A stretch of 64,000 nt of DNA from Bombardia bombarda (Eukaryota; Ascomycota; Sordariomycetes; Sordariales; Lasiosphaeriaceae): NCBI GenBank assembly GCA_030512295.1, contig JAULSR010000002.1:8184001-8248000 (forward strand), in the 5' to 3' direction. Position 1 is the stretch's first letter. Each line of letters starts with the position of its first letter. Below are positions 57,566 through 64,000 of the stretch, piece after piece. A program made the translations under genes and the position numbers. The notes beneath the pieces are model-generated. The model was not told the origin of the DNA, searched no databases, and saw only the letters and a program-made list of their open reading frames with translations.

Positions 57566-59795
57566 TTAATACTCCGCCCCCCCAAAGCTCTTATTCCTCA
57601 CTAGCGTCGCCCTCTCCAAACTAGCCCTCGGCAACTGCTGCTCATGCGACCGACTATGGCTCGTCCCCGGACGCGTCCCACCACCCCCCTCACCCTCCTC
57701 AACCGCATTCACCAAATCCGCCGGACTGGCCGGGTCATCCTTAATCCTGTGAATAAACAGCGCCGACAACAGCACCGTAAACCCGCCCAGGGCAAGCACG
57801 ATCGCAATGCTATGATCACCCGGCTGGCCCCGCGGCTTCTGGAAGATGCTGAAGATGATGCTGCTCGCCACCGTCGCGATAATCTGCGGCGCCGCGATAG
57901 CCATATTGTGAATCCCCAGAATGACACCCGCCTGATCCGAAGCCTCCTCCTCGTCGGTGCCGTCATCGCCGCTCAGCTCCCGGTCACGGTTGTTCTCGTC
58001 CGACGAGTAGCCGTCCAGCGAGGCGATGCGTTCGCGGCTGCTGCCGGGCGACAGGTTGCGCTGCTGGAGGCGGCGCATCTCGTCGCGGCGCGAGATCTCG
58101 GCGCTGATGATGGCCCACGGCGCCCAGAGCGTCAGGGCCCACGTGATGCCCACGAGGCCGATGAGCACTGTGGCGGCCGTAACGGTGCGCACAAAGACGG
58201 TGCAGAGCATGCTCCCAGTGAAGAGGATCTGCGAAAACATCCAGGCACGACGGAGGGTGAAGCCGGGGATGATCAGGTAGTCTGACCATGCCTTGCTTTC
58301 GGGCTCGTAGTCTTTTAGGCTCCCGTTGCTCTCGCCGGGGCCTTCAACCAGGCCAGGAGCTTGGCTGTCGTACGTTGGCGCGATGAAAAAGGGCAGAAAA
58401 AGGTTTGTTGCCAGGCTGGTGATGGCAAAGATGAGCAGTGCAAAAGTGCCAACTTGGGTGGCCTCCTCGTACAGACGGTCGAGCTCCTCCTTGGTCATGT
58501 TGGGGTTCTGCTCCAGGAACGGTTCGACGTAGATCTCGCCAATGTATGAAGAGGTGTAGAAGAGCATGGGGAAGAAGCCGATCCAGGCGCAGAACTGGAC
58601 TTGGCAGACCTTTTTGGTCTGAGGCGGGAGCCTCTTGATGGAAGTGAAGATCTTGCGGAAGAAGGCCATGACACCCGCCTTGTCCTTGGCCGGCGGGCCC
58701 TCCAATCGAGGGTCTCTCTCGCGGATCACAAGGCATGTTAGGCCGATGGTGCCGGCGAGAGCAATACTGGCGATGGCGCAGAGGTCCTTGAACTGGGTAT
58801 CGCCGAGCCACCAGAAGTAGCTGCCAAGGTTGACATAACCTGCAATGTAACCGATAATGTTGCCTATACCGACAAATCTACTTGCCATAGCATTTGCAAC
58901 CTCTGCAATGGGAATTTTAGCCCTGGACCATTGATAACAGACAAGAAAGGGGGATTCTGACCTTGTTGGTGGGTGGGTGCGCAGTCCACTATGAATGCAC
59001 GAATCGCTGCTTGAACTATGATAACAGGCACATTAGTTACACTGCAGCCAAGATAACATGGGGGCAAAAGTCAACAGAAGCGGACTTACCAGTATTGATA
59101 GCAAAGTCTAGGACATAAACCCAAACAACAGCCGTAACAATGATAGAGTACTTGACGAACTGCGACTCGGGATCCGCCCCAAAGAGATTGAGGATGCCGC
59201 CAATGATATCCTTGGTCCAGGCCAGAAACATCAGCGACACAATGGTCGCAGCGGCGCCGCCAATCATGAAGGGCTTGCGCTTCCCCCAGCTGACGCGACA
59301 GTTGTCGCTCAGCATGCCCACGTAGGGCTGCACCAGCGTCCCCGAGAGCGGGCCGGCAATCCAGACCAGCGCCATGAGCGACTTGCTCAGGCCGAGCGAG
59401 AGCAGGTAGGGAGAGCCATTGGACATCTCGACCGACCAGGCAATCTGCAGGCCACCAATGCTTATAGTCAAGAGGATGAGATACCAAACGCCCTTAGTGG
59501 TCTGGTACTCGTCTACATCCCCGGCAGCCTGTTGTTCATTGATGAAGCCATCGTCCTCGTTGGAGGCGGGAGACAGGAGCGGCGACTGCTCATTGAGCCG
59601 GTCTCGTTCGAGCTGGTTCTGATGGCCGCTCGTGTGGATGTGCGGCTCATCGTCGTCGTCGTCGTCGTCGTCGTCGTGAGAAACGCGGGTCTCGGTCGGA
59701 GGTGGAGGCTTGCGGGTAGGTGTCTTGGGGGAGCGTTGGCTCTCGTCGCCTGTGGGGCGGGCCCGGTCGGGAAGCTCTGCTAACGACGACGTCAT
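57566..59795 (-). CDS. Sucrose/glycoside-H+ symporter (SUT-type MFS)
   Basis: Plasma-membrane or vacuolar sugar-proton symporter of the plant SUT-like branch of the major facilitator superfamily; the S. pombe relative Sut1 carries maltose and sucrose. Three exons on minus: 59795-59090, 59015-58962, 58902-57566; 698 aa. Introns are 74 and 59 nt, the second with a weak GTCAGA donor. The N-terminal 100 residues are polar, with a run of nine Asp from a GAC array. The twelve-helix body begins WYLILLTISIGGLQIAWSVE (family signature), then GPLSGTLVQPYVGMLSDNC and RVSWGKRKPFM (the loop 2-3 motif), and AIRAFIVDCAPTHQQEVANAMASR across the splice joints. A long acidic central loop carries many Ser. The last helices end FTVLLSALFIHRI, then a polar tail to FGGAEY. 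Substrate is not shown by sequence. Confidence 0.93.
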
Positions 59796-61772
59796 GCGGA
59801 TACAATGCTGGCGGCGCGTTGAGCGTCTCTCGACCGCCTGCTACAACAGGCGTCTATCTATATAGCCTGGCGGGTTTTTGGGGCCTCGACGATGATCCGT
59901 TCAGACTCGTAGACGTTTCAATCGGTTACTATTGTGACCAGGCAGGAGGATGCACGAAGCAACGGCGAAACTCGGAGGGATGCAACCTATAATCCGTGGC
60001 CGGCGGAGACAGGTGCGGTGGCGATGAAGCAAATGCTAAAATCCAATACCGACAGTGAAAGAAGAGAGAGTGAGGTATGTCGATGGGGCGATCACAGCAC
60101 AGGCAATGATAGGCAATCAGGTAGGCAGGGCGGGATGTTGTTGCGTTGAGCTCGGGCGAGCCTGGCCTCAGGACGTCAGCTGGGCAAGTAAGACGATGCC
60201 ACGAGACCGTCCTCGTTGGATTGGTGCGCTTTCGGATGAAGGTCGGCCTCTCTCAGATGAGTGGAACAAGGCTGGCGGCGTCGCGGCGCGGGGGCATTTG
60301 ATGTATCGTCGCTTGCAAATAATGCACATGAAAAAAAGGGCTGTCTGTTAGTTGGTGACAAGTCGGCTATGGGTGAGCCCAACGGCGGGTGAGCTCGGGC
60401 TGCTTTGTACAGCAAATGACAGCAGTGCCTGAGGTGACGATGGACGAATGGCAGGCGAACGAAGGTGGTGTGTGACCCCGAATGCAGGACTGCAGGGGCT
60501 GAATAAGAGGGCTGGAGGGCTTCCGGAGCAGCTGGAGAAAAAGGTGGTATAGGTACCTTTTTGCACTAAATTGGACCTAGATGGAGGTGGCACATCACTC
60601 TGACAGAGGGTGCAGCGGGGGGCGGGGTGGAGGGTTACAGACGGGAGGGCCTGGAAGCGTGGAGCGTCGACACGAGTGGGGTTAGCCAACCAGGAAGACG
60701 CTCTTCAGGTCGAGCAGACCTACCCTGTCGAGCCTGCCCTTGAGCTACCCTACGTGCCTTTGTCTGCAGGACACGGTGCTGCTGTCGCGCAGCCGGATGT
60801 CCGCCCCAAGATAGCCGGCTGTTGGTGGTGTTGGTGTCATGTCGGTAGACTGGCGAGACTGGGTAGATGATGTCCGACTGGCTGCTGTATCTGGGATGTG
60901 CGCTCGTGTCTCGCTGCCCGCCATTCATTCGCCTGGTTTCTGGCTTGTCCTCTTATCTCGATGTCTGAGCTATCCAGTCATTTTATTAAATTGTTCCTCG
61001 TCCATCCCAAGATGGCTCTCAAGTCTCAATGAGGTTTGTAGTCCGTGCATGCCGGATCACTGTCCGTACTGCGGGCGTTCAGATATGTGTAGAGGTCTGT
61101 CTGATAGTTTCGAAAGGGTTGTCAAGCGACTCTCTCACTTGAGAATGCAGAAGCCCATCTTAAGGTCATCCGCACACGCCATACGAAGACTATTGCGCAC
61201 ATGTCTTGTTGGGAGCAGTTGGCAGGTGACTGCACATGTGATGGTATACTTCCATGTCTCAGGCACCCAGCTTACGACAGCTGGACGATATACTCTGAAT
61301 AAGGAGCCAATGAAGTTCGTTGGTTCAACGTTTGCCGAGCCCAGTCAGTGCTCGGCAGCACCCGCAAAAATTACGTTAGGTAAAAGCAAAGAAAGAGCCA
61401 ATGCCTGCCCCTGCCTCGGGAGCCTGGTCTGGAAGGAGGCTCGATCTGTGGCGCAAAGGAGAGAGCCCCCAGTACGTACCCAGCAATGCCAAGTCAGGAC
61501 TGGTACGAATCCCAGCCGCGCATGCACGCTGAACCCGAAAGCTGGCGACTTCGCAAGCTCCAACGGCGAACAGCCAACTTATTCTATTCGTACCTACGTT
61601 CGTTGACAAAACCAACCCCATCAAACCCGATTTTTGATGCCTTCTCAGCCCGCACCGTCGCTCTCGACCGAGCAACGCTGCTTCGCTCCCAATCATCCGG
61701 CACGAGTAGCCCAAGCTAACCCCAGCAGCAGCCTTGCGCCGAGCTGGGGCTTGCACCACCACCTCCGCGACC
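59796..61772. other. Divergent promoter region symporter / NHX
   Basis: 2 kb between outward-pointing starts. A 255-codon open frame at 60839-61606 has no recognisable motif and I do not call it a gene. A reading frame from 61634 (first ATGs 61634/61637) to 61867 overlaps the NHX start. Confidence 0.5.
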
Positions 61773-64000
61773 ATGATTTCCGCCATGATCGCCCGCTCCG
61801 TTATGGACCTTGCCAGTACGGCCATTCCCACCCCTCTGCCACCACCCCCGTGCGATACTCGTGCTGACAAGACCTCTCAGAGAAGAGAGCTGAAGAAGAT
61901 CCCGAAGGTAGGCAGGCCCATCGATTCATTTCATTCATTCATTCCGACAGCCCCAATAAAAAAAACTGTCCCCTCCAGCGTTAACGCCATCCCCCAGCTC
62001 CCGACTCCTCCAAGCAGGAAATTGACGCATCATGGGCTCTTTTTATCCTCATCATGCTACTGATCGTGGCCTTCTTCACGAGCTACATAACGCAGCTGAG
62101 AAAGATCACTGCTGTCCACGAAACAGTCATCTCCATTTTTACCGGTAAGCCCAACATTTGCGCCTGTCCTCTTCCTCCTCCTCCCTCCCGTCTTTGTCTT
62201 GGGCTGACAATAACCTCCTACCCCTTTTCCAGGAATGACCGTCGGCCTGATACTGCGCGTCACCGCCGGCGACTCGATCCGCGACCTGGTCAGCTTCGAC
62301 TACCAGATATTCTTCAACCTCCTGCTGCCGCCCATCATCCTCTCATCCGGCTATGAGCTCCACCAGGCCAACTTCTTCCGCAACATCGGCACCATCCTGA
62401 CCTTTGCCTTCGCCGGAACCTTTATATCCGCCGTCGTGATCGGCAGCATCCTCTGGCTCTACACGCGGATCCCCCTGGAAGGCATCGATCTGTCGTGGAG
62501 AGACGCCATCTCGGTCGGCGCGACCCTGTCGGCTACCGATCCCGTCACCATCCTGGCCATCTTCAACTCGTACAAGGTCGACCCCAAGCTGTACACCATC
62601 ATCTTTGGCGAATCGATCCTGAACGATGCTATTGCCATTGTCATCTTCGAGTCGGCGCAGAAATCGGACACGACGGGCAAGTCGATTGGGATCTGGAGCC
62701 TGTTCCATGGCATCTGGTACTTTTTGACCGAGTTCTTTGGCAGCTTGGCCATCGGCGCTGGCGTCGGTATCCTGGCCGCGCTCGGGTTGAAGTACACTTA
62801 TCTCAGGCGGTACCCAAAGATGGAGAGCTGTATTATTGTGCTGATTGCCTACGCTACCTATTTCTTCTCGCAGGCCGTCAAGATGTCTGGTAAGTGGTCG
62901 TCTGACATCTGCACTCCCTCCCCTAGTTCTCGGTTTCTTCTGTATCCGAGGATTTCATCTAATTATTCTTGATAAATAGGCATTGTGTCGTTGCTTTTCT
63001 GCGGAATCACACTCAAGCATTACGCCTACTTTAACATGTCGCGACGGACCCAGTTGACGACTAAATACCTGTTTCAAGTTCTTGCGCAGTTGTCAGAGAA
63101 CTTTATCTTCATCTACCTTGGTCTGTCGTTGTTCACGGAAAAGGACCTGGTTTATCAGCCACTTTTCATCATCGTCACCGTACTGGCCGTATGTTCAGCA
63201 AGATGGATGGCCGTGTTCCCCCTTTCAAGGGCCATTAACTGGTTTATCCGCTACCGTGCCCGCCGCGCTGGCAGAGAGCCCACAGATGAGCTCCCGTATA
63301 GCTACCAAGCCATGCTCTTTTGGGCTGGTCTGCGCGGTGCAGTCGGCGTTGCTCTTGCGGCGCTCCTTACGGGCAAGGAAAAGTATGCCCTCAAGGCGAC
63401 TGTGCTTGTCGTGGTCGTCCTCACAGTCATTATATTCGGCGGAACCACAGCTCGTATGCTCGAGATCCTCGGCATCCGCACCGGCGTGGTGGACGAGATT
63501 GACTCGGACGACGAGTTTGATATTGAAGCGATCACTGGCGGAGGAGGCTTCGTGAAGCGCTCGGGCACTGGGATTGGATACAATCCTCGTGGCGGCGGCG
63601 GCGGTCGGGGGTCGGGGTCGGCTTTACCGCTCGATAGCGTCGGCGGGAGCAGTAATGGTCGGACTGGCAGCGCAGATAGGAACGGTTGGGCATCGGGACA
63701 CAGGTCGCCGAACCTCATACCTCGACCGTCGAGCCGAAACCTGAAGGGTTCGAAAAATGGCGATGACGTGGAGAGATCGGATCTTTTGGGGGCTTCGGGG
63801 AATAACACAGACTCGGAGATTGGCAGCGACATTGATACTTCAGACCTTCCGCCTCCGGCGCCGAGGAGGAGATCGAGCCCCCTGCCGCCTGGAACTATAG
63901 GTGCCGGTGGGGAAGGAAGCTCCAGCGACGGCAGGAATCGCTCGAACCACTCGGCAGAGACAAGTCATCCTCTTACCGCCGGGGCCGCATTTCGGCAACT
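61773..64000 (+). CDS. NHX-type Na+(K+)/H+ exchanger, 3' end beyond window
   Basis: Endosomal/vacuolar cation-proton exchanger of the NHX1/NHE6-9 branch, which alkalinises endosome lumen and affects vesicle traffic. Four exons visible: 61773-61907, 62018-62144, 62233-62889, 62980-64000 (open); about 646 residues, no stop in the window. Introns are 110, 88 and 90 nt. Family signatures are clear: SWALFILIMLLIVAFFTSY (first helix), VHETVISIFTGMTVGLILR, FFNLLLPPIILSSGYEL (amiloride-binding type motif), ATDPVTILAIF, FGESILNDAIAIVIF (catalytic ND pair) and FWAGLRGAVGVALA. After about residue 490 comes a Gly/Ser-rich, phospho-rich tail (GGGGGRGSG, SDDEFDIEA) longer than in yeast Nhx1. The start at 61773 has a CGACC context. 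Confidence 0.94.

Noticed and set aside
61480..61560. Possible tRNA-like segment (GGTACGAATCCC)
   Set aside because: The T-arm-like string deviates from GGTTCGAATCC and I could not fold matching acceptor, D and anticodon arms.
60839..61606. 255-codon plus-strand frame between the symporter and NHX
   Set aside because: No family resemblance and no splice partner. A lineage-specific gene is possible but unsupported.
1..64000. Secondary-metabolite cluster around the LaeA-like gene
   Set aside because: No polyketide synthase, NRPS, terpene synthase, P450 or similar enzymes nearby; neighbours are housekeeping genes.

Overview
The window is nuclear DNA from a filamentous ascomycete (Pezizomycotina; Sordariomycetes is my best guess, not proven). 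The reasons are GT-AG introns of about 55-110 nt, a Zn2Cys6 regulator, a LaeA-like methyltransferase, a secreted GH131 glucanase and a fungal PEX8 ending in -SKL. I reconstructed 19 protein genes, joining exons by frame, splice consensus and remembered family sequence; no database search was possible. I see no tRNA, rRNA, CRISPR, transposon or virus-derived gene.

Layout. 1-5.7 kb is a gene-free upstream region leading to a Zn2Cys6 transcription factor (5.7-9.2 kb). KRI1 (ribosome biogenesis) and a Rab5 GTPase are divergent at 10.2-13.9 kb. A two-PAS-domain protein follows on the minus strand (15.2-17.3 kb). Then comes a 7.5 kb stretch without a recognisable gene, and a LaeA-like methyltransferase that needs a one-base frameshift to read through (24.8-26.5 kb). 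From 27 kb the genes are denser: VPS18, a ZRT3-like zinc transporter, mitochondrial nuclease NUC1, polyadenylation factor PFS2, DGAT1, the prenylcysteine methyltransferase STE14, a small TMEM170-type membrane protein, PEX8, a low-complexity SYG-repeat/RG-rich protein, TFIIIA divergent from RPB6, a GH131 glucanase, a sucrose-type MFS symporter and an NHX-type Na+/H+ exchanger cut by the window end.

How they fit together. Most genes are housekeeping and form no biosynthetic cluster. Some are functionally linked: Rab5 and VPS18 (CORVET) act on early endosomes, where NHX exchangers set luminal pH; STE14 methylates prenylated cysteines such as the Rab5 C-terminal CAC; TFIIIA and RPB6 share a 396-bp promoter region and both serve RNA polymerase III. 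Three regulators (Zn2Cys6 factor, PAS protein, LaeA-like enzyme) sit beside the longest non-coding stretches.

Most worth a second look: the FUS-like SYG/RG protein with its 24-nt in-frame micro-exon; a shift from C-ending to G-ending codons along several genes; the frameshift and arginine-rich uORF at the LaeA-like gene; and a recurrent GGTACC/TACCTA motif family found only between genes.
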